Of a DNA stretch of 64,000 bases, positions 18,047 to 26,054 are shown piece by piece. Numbering within the stretch: the first letter of the stretch is position 1; each line of letters opens with the position of its first letter. The notes beneath the pieces were generated by a model. It did no database searches. It saw nothing but the letters and a program-made list of their open reading frames with translations, and was not told the origin of the DNA. Source of the DNA: JBGSOV01 sp041738935 (GTDB taxonomy: Bacteria; Patescibacteriota; Gracilibacteria; CAIRYL01; GCA-016699755); contig JBGSOV010000021.1 in NCBI GenBank assembly GCA_041738935.1, positions 310,001 through 374,000 of the forward strand. Reading direction: 5' to 3'. Both the position numbers and the translations under genes were made by a program.

Positions 18047-18547
18047 ATGAAAAAAACTATATTTGCCCTTATTTTATTAACATTATTCACAGGGTGTAGT
18101 CTTAATAATCAAGCAACAAACAACACAAATAGCGGCCAAGATGCCAGATTCGCTGTATATTTAGTAGACTCAAAGCAAATGGTTTTTTCAGACGAAGATA
18201 TAGAGTTATATGATGCTGCAACTCACACTTTTACTTTTACAAAAGATGGGGCTGAAAAAATGAAATCTTATCAATCATCTCTACAAATCGACACTGGGCT
18301 ATATCAAAAATCATTTATTGCTAAATTGGGTGACGAAGAAATATACAGTGGAAAATTTTGGACTGGCCTTTCTTCACTCAGCGAATCCGGCATCGTAATG
18401 ACCGACGTCGCTATGGTTGGTCCAACCTACAATACTTTAACTGTAGCAAGTAGCTACCCATCAGAAGAAATCTCGCCAGAAAATAAAACAACAATAGATG
18501 ATGCCAGAATGATTGAACATTTTAGAACGATCAACAAACTAAAATAA
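18047..18547 (+). CDS. Lipoprotein of unknown function inside an inverted-repeat bracket
   Basis: A 166-residue lipoprotein: MKKTIFALILLTLFTGCS, lipobox LFTGC with the cysteine at 17, then an Asn/Thr-rich linker and a single domain of about 135 residues. The domain (ARFAVYLVDSKQMVFSDEDI, later FIAKLGDEEIYSGKFWTGLSS) shows alternating short strands and reads like the second domain of SecD-type or 'FTFTKDGAEKM' proteins: a strand, then a helix in which Ala/Lys residues repeat. I cannot assign a role. The gene is visibly more AT-rich than gatA next door, which together with the flanking repeat suggests acquisition. A longer in-frame start at 17957 would run across the left repeat arm and is rejected. 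Confidence 0.8.
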   Translation: MKKTIFALILLTLFTGCSLNNQATNNTNSGQDARFAVYLVDSKQMVFSDEDIELYDAATHTFTFTKDGAEKMKSYQSSLQIDTGLYQKSFIAKLGDEEIYSGKFWTGLSSLSESGIVMTDVAMVGPTYNTLTVASSYPSEEISPENKTTIDDARMIEHFRTINKLK

Positions 18548-18554
18548 GGGCAAA

Positions 18555-18578
18555 TATTGCCATGATACATCGCCTAAC
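18555..18578 (-). repeat. Right arm of the perfect 24-bp inverted repeat
   Basis: The arm ends CATCGCCTAAC and is the exact reverse complement of 18005-18028. It starts 7 bp after the lipoprotein stop codon. Confidence 0.95.
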
Positions 18579-18648
18579 AGCGTGTATCTGGTTCAGCAGA
18601 TTTGACGCAATTAAATTCAAAAGGAATGTCAAATCTACCTCTCCCAAA

Positions 18649-18691
18649 TTTCGCAAAAAACAATTAGATTTTCAAAGGAATTTTTGCGAAA
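18649..18691. repeat. Stem-loop, 11-bp perfect arms
   Basis: TTTCGCAAAAA (18649-18659) pairs exactly with TTTTTGCGAAA (18681-18691) across a 21-base loop. A second, shorter inverted repeat (AGATTTGAC / GTCAAATCT) lies just upstream at about 18598-18633. These may be decayed copies of intergenic repeats. Confidence 0.7.
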
Positions 18692-18700
18692 CCTTGAGAA

Positions 18701-18733
18701 GGAGCAACTCAGGAGAGTTGCTCCACATTTTTT
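18701..18733 (+). terminator. Rho-independent terminator
   Basis: GGAGCAACTC-AGGA-GAGTTGCTCC forms a perfect 10-bp stem with a 4-base loop, followed by ACATTTTTT. It is the first good terminator after the lipoprotein gene. Confidence 0.85.
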
Positions 18734-18735
18734 GT

Positions 18736-19017
18736 CTGGATTACTTCTCCCGCCGTGGCGGGATCGCAACGACCCGCCACGGCGGGGCTTCGCTTCGGGA
18801 TTATGAGTTTTGAGTAAAGAACGAGATTTTTGGAGATAAAATCGGAATCGTAAGATTCCGTCTTTGCGAGGGAGGTACGACCGAAGCAATCCAGAAAAAA
18901 CAACCAACAGGAAACATTTTGGTAAATCTTTTCCTTTCGCCTTTCTTCAGACATCTATTTCGAATGGATTGCTTTGGTCGTTCTCCCGCCATGGCGGGAT
19001 CACCCCCTCGCAACGAC
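18736..19017. repeat. Cluster of palindromic intergenic repeats
   Basis: This gene-free stretch holds three related elements: TGGATTAC...TCCCGCCGTGGCGGGA...GCAACGAC (18736-18773), an inverted copy TTGCGAGGGAGG...GACCGAAGCAATCCA (18863-18894), and TGGATTGCTTTGGTCG...CCCGCCATGGCGGGA...CGCAACGAC (18965-19017). A GC palindrome (CCCGCCNNGGCGGG) sits inside the first and third. They belong to the widespread 'GCGAGG...GAAGCAATCCA' class of intergenic repeat found in many genomes. No gene is seen between 18548 and 19042. Confidence 0.8.
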
Positions 19018-19042
19018 GCTTCGCGACTTCGCCCAATATTCC

Positions 19043-19609
19043 TCAGCACCGTTCGACAAATGCCGCATGCACACGCGAATTGTCGGAAAGTTCCGGATGA
19101 AACGCCGTTGCCCAAATATGTCCACATTCCAAAAAGACCGCTTCATCTCGAATAGTAGCGAGGACTTTGCATTCGCCTGAATCGAAAACGAACTTGGGCG
19201 CCCTGATAAAGACAAAAGGGAAATCGTCCGCGATGCCATCGATCTTGCCGACGGTTTCAAAGGAATCGAGTTGGCTACCATAGGCGTTGCGCTCGACATT
19301 GTAGGAAGCAAGATTCATCGAAAATTCGCTACCGGAATGTGAAAGAAGAATCGCTCCGGCGCAGGTTCCCCATGCCGGTAGTCCGTTTTTGATCGCCGAT
19401 TGCAGCGGCACAAAAAGGGCATTTTTGTGCAGCATTTTGCCGATTGCGGTACTCTCGCCGCCGGGTAAGATGATGCCATTTAGTCCATCCAGATCTTGCG
19501 GAATCTTGACCAAAACTGCTTGTGCGCCGACTGCTTCGATCATATGGATATGCTCGGCAACGCCGCCTTGGAGTGCGAGAACGCCGATTGTTTTTTTCGT
19601 TACGGACAT
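19043..19609 (-). CDS. pdxT: Pyridoxal 5'-phosphate synthase glutaminase subunit PdxT
   Basis: A 188-residue class I glutamine amidotransferase that supplies ammonia to PdxS for de novo vitamin B6 synthesis. The order is standard: IGVLALQGGVAEH at the start, the oxyanion PGGESTAI motif at 49-56, nucleophile Cys83 in WGTCAGAILL, and His171/Glu173 in FHPELS. PdxT lies alone here, with no pdxS on either side, although the two are normally adjacent. It may serve a distant pdxS. A glutaminase for another partner cannot be excluded, but LQGGVAEH and the PGGESTAI motif favour PdxT. Confidence 0.93.
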   Translation of the reverse strand: MSVTKKTIGVLALQGGVAEHIHMIEAVGAQAVLVKIPQDLDGLNGIILPGGESTAIGKMLHKNALFVPLQSAIKNGLPAWGTCAGAILLSHSGSEFSMNLASYNVERNAYGSQLDSFETVGKIDGIADDFPFVFIRAPKFVFDSGECKVLATIRDEAVFLECGHIWATAFHPELSDNSRVHAAFVERC

Positions 19610-19647
19610 TTACTGATTCAGGAACAAATTTGAGGAGTTACAATCTA

Positions 19648-19799
19648 CCCCCTCCAGCTCCCCCTGTCCAGAGGGAGAGAAATCGCAAAATCCCTCAAGC
19701 GAGCAAACTTGTTGTCTTATCATAAATCCTAAATCTTGCTTTCTCGATTCCATGAAATCGCAAACCCCCTCAGTCCCCCTTATCAGGAGGAAGAAATCA
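19648..19799. repeat. Two direct copies of a C-rich intergenic repeat
   Basis: CCCCCTCCAGCTCCCCCTG...GAGAAATCG (19648-19685) and CCCCCTCAGTCCCCCTTAT...GAAATCAC (19765-19799) are diverged direct copies of the same element. The second overlaps the last codon of carA. Between them lies an AT-rich motif (TCATAAATCCTAAATCTTGC) that resembles sequence near 38457 and 38545. Confidence 0.65.
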
Positions 19800-20891
19800 C
19801 TTGCTTTTGCGGATCACATCGAGAAAGTGATCAAAGAGATACTGCGTGTCTTCCGGACCGGGGCATGCCTCAGGATGGAATTGGACGGAAAAAACCGCTT
19901 CGCTTTTGTGTCGCACGCCTTCGACCGTGTCGTCATTGAGATTGGTAAACCAGACTTCGAAGTCGCTTGGGAGCGAATCGGCATCGACTGCAAAACCGTG
20001 ATTTTGACTGGTGATAACAGCTTTTTGCGTCGTGACTTCGAGACAGGGTTGGTTGGCGCTGCGGTGACCGTATTTCATCTTGAATGTCTTGGCGCCGGCA
20101 GCGATGGAAAGCACCTGATTACCCAGACAAATGCCGAACACTGGTTTGCCTTGCTCACGACAGAGATTGATATTTTTACCAATAACAGGGGCAACGACTT
20201 CGGGATCACCAGGACCGTTGGCGATAAACAGTCCGTCAAAGTCATGCTCGATGGTCGAGAGATCGACATCCCACGGACAGCGAATAATCCGTACACCACG
20301 ACGCAGATACGAACGCAGAATGTTGTTTTTGATGCCAGTATCAATGACCGCAATCGTGATTCCGCAATAATCTTGTGGTTCGAGCACTTTGACTTCTTTC
20401 ACCGAGACTTCGTCCACAAGATTGATGAGATTGGGATCTTCAATCGTCTGCAAAGGCGAAACATCGTCTGGGACGATCTGCCCAAGCATCACACCGTGTT
20501 CGCGTAATTTTTGCGTCAGTGCGCGCGTATCGATGCCCGAGATTCCCGTGATTCCTTTTTGTTCGAGCCAATCCGACAGCGATTTTTCTGCCTTATGGTG
20601 CGAAAAATTTTTGGAAAGATCATCGACCACCACACCGCGCACATGGACATCCTCGGATTCGAAATCTATTTCCATGCCAAATTCGTCCAACCGGCTCGGC
20701 GGAATGCCATAATTACCAATCAGCGGAAAAGTGAAGCATAAGATTTGCCCACGATAGCTCGGATCAGTGAGAGAAAGCTCGTACCCTGCCATACTGGTAT
20801 TAAACACGACTTCACCATGACTCACGGCTTGTGCGCCAAAGAGTTTGCCGGAGAAACGTGTGCCGTCAGAAAGTATGAGAGTTCCGTTCAT
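19797..20891 (-). CDS. carA: Carbamoyl phosphate synthase small (glutaminase) subunit
   Basis: A 364-residue CarA. It hydrolyses glutamine and passes ammonia to CarB for carbamoyl phosphate, the precursor of pyrimidines and arginine. The N-terminal domain (VSHGEVVFNTSMAGYELSLTDPSY) is followed by a class I glutaminase domain with Cys255 in FGICLGNQ and His339/Glu341 in FHPEACPGP. ATG 20891 has a strong Shine-Dalgarno (GGGGAG) directly upstream, which decides the start. carB is not in the window, and pdxT downstream on the same strand is separated by 187 bp of repeats. Confidence 0.97.
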   Translation of the reverse strand: MNGTLILSDGTRFSGKLFGAQAVSHGEVVFNTSMAGYELSLTDPSYRGQILCFTFPLIGNYGIPPSRLDEFGMEIDFESEDVHVRGVVVDDLSKNFSHHKAEKSLSDWLEQKGITGISGIDTRALTQKLREHGVMLGQIVPDDVSPLQTIEDPNLINLVDEVSVKEVKVLEPQDYCGITIAVIDTGIKNNILRSYLRRGVRIIRCPWDVDLSTIEHDFDGLFIANGPGDPEVVAPVIGKNINLCREQGKPVFGICLGNQVLSIAAGAKTFKMKYGHRSANQPCLEVTTQKAVITSQNHGFAVDADSLPSDFEVWFTNLNDDTVEGVRHKSEAVFSVQFHPEACPGPEDTQYLFDHFLDVIRKSK

Positions 20892-20996
20892 TTTCTCCCC
20901 CCATTGTGACGGCAGCACAAAAAATAATCAATTCAGAATTTCGCTTTTTATAAGAAAAAAACCAAACCTATTTTGGCATGTTAGATAAGAAGGATT

Positions 20997-21647
20997 TTAT
21001 AAGATTCCTTCCAAAAGTTGCGAATCTTTTTCCGAAAGTTCGAGCGTGCCCACGAGTTCTTTGAGCAGTTTTGCCGCCTCGATTTGCCAGTTGTTTTCTA
21101 AAGTCTCGCAATACTCTTCGGCATTGGCATCACCATCAACCGAAAATCGCACACAATTTTTCAAGGACAAAACATAGACGTGCCTCCCATTATCCATTTT
21201 ACCAAGTACGACGTAAAAATTATTGATTTTGCGTTGTTCGTCAGACGAAAAATCGTCAAAGGGAAATTCATTTTTAGCTTTTTCTGCAGCAGTAGTAATA
21301 TAACCAGAACTGGCAATCACATCATCGAGTTGAACAAAAATTCCTGGTGCTTCGCCACCTTTCCAAATCGTGTCGAGGGAAACCAATAATTGACTAAAAA
21401 GCGGCGTAAATTCGTTTTTGGAAAGCATGATTACCGAACGCTGGTTTTCGGAAAAAGCTTGCAAAAATCGCTGCTGAAATTTTGTTCCCTGAACAAAAGA
21501 CACAAAAAAGAAAAATCCCGCCACAAACAAAGTGCCTACAAGTACGCCCTGAAAGAGCGCCCATTTACGATTCGTCGGATCTACAGTTCCGTCAACAGAA
21601 ACTGCTGATTTTTTGCTGATAAAAATGCTGGTAAAAATATTTTTCAT
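20997..21647 (-). CDS. Hypothetical protein with one membrane segment
   Basis: I do not recognise this 216-residue protein. A basic N-terminus is followed by one strong membrane helix at about 30-55 (FQGVLVGTLFVAGFFFFVSFV) and an extracytoplasmic or cytoplasmic domain rich in Phe and Asp/Glu (FPFDDFSSDEQRK). Two cysteines (KNCVRF, EEYCET) could pair. It lies between carA and the divergent receiver-domain gene. Confidence 0.65.
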   Translation of the reverse strand: MKNIFTSIFISKKSAVSVDGTVDPTNRKWALFQGVLVGTLFVAGFFFFVSFVQGTKFQQRFLQAFSENQRSVIMLSKNEFTPLFSQLLVSLDTIWKGGEAPGIFVQLDDVIASSGYITTAAEKAKNEFPFDDFSSDEQRKINNFYVVLGKMDNGRHVYVLSLKNCVRFSVDGDANAEEYCETLENNWQIEAAKLLKELVGTLELSEKDSQLLEGIL

Positions 21648-21729
21648 TGTCGCTTTAGTATGCCAAAAAATAGGATAGAATTCAATATTGGCGCGTAAAT
21701 ATCAGTAAAATCATGATATGATTTGTAGT

Positions 21730-22092
21730 ATGAAACATACCATCCTTCGTATCGCACTGCTTGATGATAAAGAGTTTGGTAAATATCAAATTCGCAATGC
21801 TTTACCAAGCGAGTTGTTTGTCGAAATTGTGTGGTTTCCCTGCTTGCCTGCATTTCGAAAAAATGGCGAATATTTTGATTTACTCTTTCTTGATTATTAT
21901 CTCGACAACGACAATGTGACGAGTGACATGATTTTTGATGAAGTACGCCCACGCGCCAAAACAATCATTGCTTTTTCGAGCTCGGCAAGCGCAAACAAAA
22001 AACTCCTCGAGTGCGGCGCAGAGTATGCCATCGATAAAGTCTGGCAGGATAAGAATGCCGAACTTGAGAATCTGTTTCTCGAAATCTTTTAA
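21730..22092 (+). CDS. Stand-alone receiver-domain (CheY-like) protein
   Basis: A 120-residue protein with the receiver-domain layout: acidic pair Asp12-Asp13 (IALLDDKE), candidate phospho-acceptor Asp55 in the hydrophobic strand DLLFLDYYLD, a switch Ser83 in IIAFSSSAS and conserved Lys103 in YAIDKVW. There is no output domain, and no histidine kinase is in the window. The fold is clear by motif spacing, though overall similarity to CheY is low. ATG 21730 starts the typical strand; an in-frame ATG at 21718 is possible. Confidence 0.7.
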   Translation: MKHTILRIALLDDKEFGKYQIRNALPSELFVEIVWFPCLPAFRKNGEYFDLLFLDYYLDNDNVTSDMIFDEVRPRAKTIIAFSSSASANKKLLECGAEYAIDKVWQDKNAELENLFLEIF

Positions 22093-22095
22093 CAT

Positions 22096-22138
22096 CAAAA
22101 AAGGAGGGTGAGAACACATTGTTCTACTCTCCTTTTTT
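22096..22138. terminator. Bidirectional terminator
   Basis: AAAAAAGGAG...GTGAGAAC-ACATT-GTTCTACTC...TCCTTTTTT is a long imperfect hairpin flanked by A and T runs. It sits between the convergent receiver and amt genes and can serve both. Confidence 0.88.
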
Positions 22139-22154
22139 GTGGAATTGGTGGAAT

Positions 22155-23414
22155 TTAGATTCTGTCCTTTGTTGCTTCAAATTGCGGATAAGCACTAATA
22201 CCGTGCTTGGTAATATCAATTCCTGCCAGTTCATCTTCCTTGCTGACTCGGACACCGACTGTTACTTTGAGTACAGAAATCACAATATATGAAGTCAGAA
22301 TAACCCAAGCAGCAACTGAAACGACACCGATGATTTGTGTAACAAAGAGTGCGGTTCCACCGCCAAGGAAGAGTCCGCCATCCGTGGCAAAGAGCCCCAC
22401 ACAAAGCGTGCCGACTATACCACCGACACCATGTACAGGGAACGCGCCGACTACGTCATCGATTTTAAGAGTAGCAAGCATCTCAGTTGCAAAGTAAACA
22501 GCGGCGCCACCAATAATACCAATTGTAATCGCTGACATGGGGCTTACCGCATCGCAACCAGCAGTAATCGCGACAAGTCCGCCAAGCGTACCATTAAGCA
22601 TAATCCCTGCGGATGGTTTTCCCAAGAGCAGTGTCGAAAGCAAAGTAGTGACAACCGCACCCGCTGCGGCAGCGAGAGTCGTGTTGACAGCAATGAGTCC
22701 GACTGCGTTCGCCGCTTCGACTGAGGAAATCGCCAAATTAGAACCGGCATTAAAACCATACCAACCAAACCAGAGAATAAAGGTTCCGAGGGCTGCGATA
22801 GGAATATTATGACCATCAAATTCGCTGTTGCCGGATTTTTTATCAAAACGCCCGAGACGCGGACCGATAATAATCGCCGCGACCAATGACGCCCAACCAC
22901 CAACGGAATGCACAACCGTACTGCCAGCAAAATCATGAAAAGGTGTCGCCATCGTCGAAAGCCAGCCTCCACCCCACACCCAGTGCCCTACGACTGGATA
23001 AATAAAAACCGTGATGGCGATTGAGATAAAGACATACGAATAAAACTTGGCGCGCTCGGCAATCGCGCCCGAAACAATCGTAGCAGCAGTAGCGGCAAAC
23101 GCAGCCTGAAAAAAGAAAAATGCGAACAAGGACAAACTTCCTTCTACAGGATTTTCGATTGCCTCGATACCAAAGCCTCCCATGCCGATAAAAGCTCCGG
23201 TTCCGAACATAAATGTGAATCCGATCAAATAAAATACAATCATGCCAAATGAAACGTCCATCAGATTTTTCATGAGGACATTAATGGCACTGCGCGCACG
23301 AGTAAAACCAGCTTCGAGCATGGCAAAGCCAGCTTGCATAAAAAATACCAATGCTGCAGCGACAATAACCCATAAGGTGTCGACGCCGTACACGGTGGCG
23401 AAAGATGTATCCAT
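22155..23414 (-). CDS. amt: Ammonium transporter (Amt/MEP/Rh family)
   Basis: A 419-residue channel-like ammonium transporter with eleven expected membrane helices. Signatures: FFMQAGFAMLEAGFTRARSA near the start, GHWVWGGGWL, the first pore histidine in STVVHSVGGWASL, LWFGWYGFNAGSN, and the second pore histidine in VHGVGGIVGTL. The C-terminal cytoplasmic tail (VGVRVSKEDELAGID) has the form that contacts GlnK, but no P-II gene is adjacent. ATG 23414 fits the mature N-terminus; the frame opens earlier at 23519 but those residues look spurious. It suggests the cell scavenges ammonium, in line with the glutamine-dependent enzymes nearby. Confidence 0.96.
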   Translation of the reverse strand: MDTSFATVYGVDTLWVIVAAALVFFMQAGFAMLEAGFTRARSAINVLMKNLMDVSFGMIVFYLIGFTFMFGTGAFIGMGGFGIEAIENPVEGSLSLFAFFFFQAAFAATAATIVSGAIAERAKFYSYVFISIAITVFIYPVVGHWVWGGGWLSTMATPFHDFAGSTVVHSVGGWASLVAAIIIGPRLGRFDKKSGNSEFDGHNIPIAALGTFILWFGWYGFNAGSNLAISSVEAANAVGLIAVNTTLAAAAGAVVTTLLSTLLLGKPSAGIMLNGTLGGLVAITAGCDAVSPMSAITIGIIGGAAVYFATEMLATLKIDDVVGAFPVHGVGGIVGTLCVGLFATDGGLFLGGGTALFVTQIIGVVSVAAWVILTSYIVISVLKVTVGVRVSKEDELAGIDITKHGISAYPQFEATKDRI

Positions 23415-23736
23415 GAGATGAAAAGAAAAAGAAAAAAAATGAAAGAACATTTCAGAGTGTTCCCGAAAATGAAATTGAATGTCAATATTTTTGTACTTAA
23501 TTTGACTTTTTATTTTCAATAATTATTGTATTTATAAATCTGCTCGAATTATTAGTATTACTTTTGTACATAATAAACAATATTTTGTACATAAATGAAA
23601 TAACCCATTTTATTAAGTAAAAAACACCAATACAGCAAAAAAAAACCGTTCTAAAATCAAAAGACGCCCAAATTTTTACACACAAATTTATATTATCTCT
23701 TCATTGGAGCGTATTCACCTTTTAAAAAAACGAACG
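23415..23736. other. AT-rich intergenic region upstream of amt
   Basis: No gene is recognisable. The sequence is very AT-rich, with TTGAAA- and TTGACA-like boxes on the complementary strand but no -10 box at good spacing, so I cannot place the amt promoter. Confidence 0.5.
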
Positions 23737-24189
23737 CTACAGAGCGATCTCTTCGACTGTCCTAAAGAAAGCATCAACATGTTTTTTGTCAGCACCGCAG
23801 ACATAAGTGGCACGCTCTTTTACGCTTTTTTCAAACGAATGTTTCTTGTTGGCGACTTGTTTTATGGCAGTAGCCAGCTCGGCATCTTCGTTGATCTTTT
23901 TCGTCAGCATTGCAGTCTGAACAGAAACACCGCCAAGACCAGTGGTGGCGAGTGATGAATATGTATTGAGTGATTCGCCCTTGGCGATATTCCATGTTTC
24001 ACACACCAGACGTGTCGCTGCTGCCGAAATCTTATCCGCTTCTTGTTGACGCTGATATGAAAAATACGAAATAATCGGCAAACACAAGAGCATCACACCA
24101 ATGATGATGATAATCGGCAATGGCTTGATAACGAACCCCCTGTCTTGTTCGACCGAATTTCTCCTGATGATTTTTTGCTTTGGCTGCAT
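23737..24189 (-). CDS. Hypothetical single-pass membrane protein
   Basis: A 150-residue protein with a basic N-terminus, one very hydrophobic helix at about 24-45 (LPIIIIIGVMLLCLPIISYF) and a helical, charged outer domain that contains two cysteines (LVCETW, TYVCGADKK). No family is recognised. It has no close operon partner. Confidence 0.6.
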   Translation of the reverse strand: MQPKQKIIRRNSVEQDRGFVIKPLPIIIIIGVMLLCLPIISYFSYQRQQEADKISAAATRLVCETWNIAKGESLNTYSSLATTGLGGVSVQTAMLTKKINEDAELATAIKQVANKKHSFEKSVKERATYVCGADKKHVDAFFRTVEEIAL

Positions 24190-24276
24190 GTTTTACGAAT
24201 CAACATTCGCATATTATATCACTTTGTGTATTAAAAGTAAAATATTATGCGCATGAAACACAGCAGTGGAACACAA

Positions 24277-25929
24277 CTACATTTCAAAAATTAACACAGC
24301 GAATTTCGCCATTTCGGCGCGTGTAACACTGTCATGGGGACGAAAGAGCCGACGGACTTCAGTTTTGGTGCCAGCATTTTCGATATTGAGACTCGCAATC
24401 GTCGATGGGCCGATGTTTCCAGCAGTTAGATCTTGCGGCGTTTTGATAATTCCGCGGCTTAGTTGATATTGCAAAACTGCTTGAGAAACAGCGGAAGAAA
24501 CTGTGCCGTCGAGTTCGCCAGTGTAAAAACCAATCGATTGGAGAATTTTTTGTAAAATCAAAGCATTATCGCTCCGTTCGTTGTTGTTGATGCGTTCACT
24601 CGAAATATGAAGACTGTCGTCAGAAGTTTGTACAGTAAAACCATTAGCGATTCCTTCGCTCACAGCACGCGCCACAGCTGTATAAAACCAATCACTGCTG
24701 ACCACGTCTTCAAACGGAGGTGGCGTCATTTCGTCAAGTTGTGATTTGTCGGCAGCGGTGTAGAGCAGCTTGAGCGCTTCCGCGCGAGAGAGAGTGGCGT
24801 CAGGAGCAAATGATCCGTCTTTGAGCCCTGTTGATATTTGCGCAACTGCCAAAGTGCAAATATATTTGGCATACGGCGATTGTTGCGCAACATCGATAAA
24901 AAATACTGGGATATACGGCGATGGAATATGCGTTGCGATACAATCGTCGATTTCGGCTGGAGAGAACTTGTATTCTGCAATCAGCTTGGCAAGTTCGGCA
25001 CGAGTAGCCGGTGCATCTGGCGAATATATCGGTGCGTTGCCAGCTAATCCCGCTTCAGCAAGTGCGGAAACAAACGGCAGTGCCCAGTGTCCCGCCATAT
25101 CACGAAAGCTTGTAAAAACCGGTTTTGTTTGGGGAACCTGTGGCAACTCCTTTCCTGCTTCTTCGACAACTTCAGCGACTTCATCTGTATTCGCATCGAC
25201 AACTTCGCCATCATTTTCGTCAGGTTGGTCGAGTTCAGAATCAGATTCTGTTATCACTTCGGGCTCTGGCGAACTTTCGATAATTTCTCCAGAAGAAGCA
25301 AAGATTGCATAAATCCCAGTCTTGGCAGCAGGAAAAAGATAGCCCTTTTGATCAGAAGATAAGGAACCTTCAATCTGGAGATAACTCTTTGCGTCTTGGT
25401 CATAAAAATACACAGTAATTTCTGAATTCCCATATTGTGGCTCGGCAAGCGGCAAACGAAATGCTGCGGGTGGGTCAAAAGTAACGACATCATCCGTAAC
25501 GGACAAAAAATCAACACCGGTCAAATATACCGCATTGGTAATTGTAGGTTGCGGCAAAGCGCTTTTAAAAAGTGCTGTTATCGGAGAGAAAATTCCTAAA
25601 TATGGTTCGCCGTCACTGGATTTTGCAGTAGTCAATTGCGAGAACACTGCAGAAAACATGTTATTTTTCTCGTAAAGGGTAATCGGACGTGTAAAAATAC
25701 CAATATAATCTCCTCCCTCTGGCAGACGAAAATATTCATCGGTAAGGTTTTTTTCGGTCTCAGTCAGCTGTACTGGCAGACTCGTAACGTCTTCTGGCGC
25801 CACGCGCTTTGTCGAATCAAAGATAATCGACGCAGCAAAAGCCGTCGAAGTTTGAAGCGCGAGAAAGAGAAGAAAACAAAAAATACTCGCGACTCCAAGA
25901 GAAAAAGGGCGGAATAATGTGCGATTCAT
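24277..25929 (-). CDS. Secreted protein with three SLH domains and a peptidoglycan-binding insert
   Basis: A 550-residue exported protein. Residues 1-32 are a signal peptide ending TAFAAS. A large beta-rich N-terminal domain follows, then an acidic Pro/Glu linker, then SLH-type repeats: MAGHWALPFVSALAEAGL...ATRAELAKL, a FIDVAQQSPYAKYICTLAV...LSRAEALKL copy, a DVVSSDWFYTAVARAVSEG copy, and a last TRAEMAKFAVL piece. Between the later copies lies a peptidoglycan-binding-like motif (LQKILQSIGFYTGELDGT...AVLQYQLSRGI). SLH domains in other bacteria bind pyruvylated wall polymers. It would tie an outer protein to the wall. The start is ATG 25929; the frame opens earlier but without a signal. Confidence 0.85.
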   Translation of the reverse strand: MNRTLFRPFSLGVASIFCFLLFLALQTSTAFAASIIFDSTKRVAPEDVTSLPVQLTETEKNLTDEYFRLPEGGDYIGIFTRPITLYEKNNMFSAVFSQLTTAKSSDGEPYLGIFSPITALFKSALPQPTITNAVYLTGVDFLSVTDDVVTFDPPAAFRLPLAEPQYGNSEITVYFYDQDAKSYLQIEGSLSSDQKGYLFPAAKTGIYAIFASSGEIIESSPEPEVITESDSELDQPDENDGEVVDANTDEVAEVVEEAGKELPQVPQTKPVFTSFRDMAGHWALPFVSALAEAGLAGNAPIYSPDAPATRAELAKLIAEYKFSPAEIDDCIATHIPSPYIPVFFIDVAQQSPYAKYICTLAVAQISTGLKDGSFAPDATLSRAEALKLLYTAADKSQLDEMTPPPFEDVVSSDWFYTAVARAVSEGIANGFTVQTSDDSLHISSERINNNERSDNALILQKILQSIGFYTGELDGTVSSAVSQAVLQYQLSRGIIKTPQDLTAGNIGPSTIASLNIENAGTKTEVRRLFRPHDSVTRAEMAKFAVLIFEM

Positions 25930-26054
25930 GGCGGCAGATAAAATAGAAAGGTTCTTTTTGCAAGAATAACGAGTTTTTCTCGTGCTTTGCAAGGTTTACT
26001 TTTGCTAAAATTGTTCTCTTTCGCTACGATTCATCTACTTTGCAAAAAAGAGAA

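Noticed and set aside
18005..18578. An integron cassette with attC sites
   Set aside because: The outer 7 bases fit attC core patterns, but no partner core lies within 150 bp on either side and no integrase is in the window, so only a plain inverted repeat is claimed.
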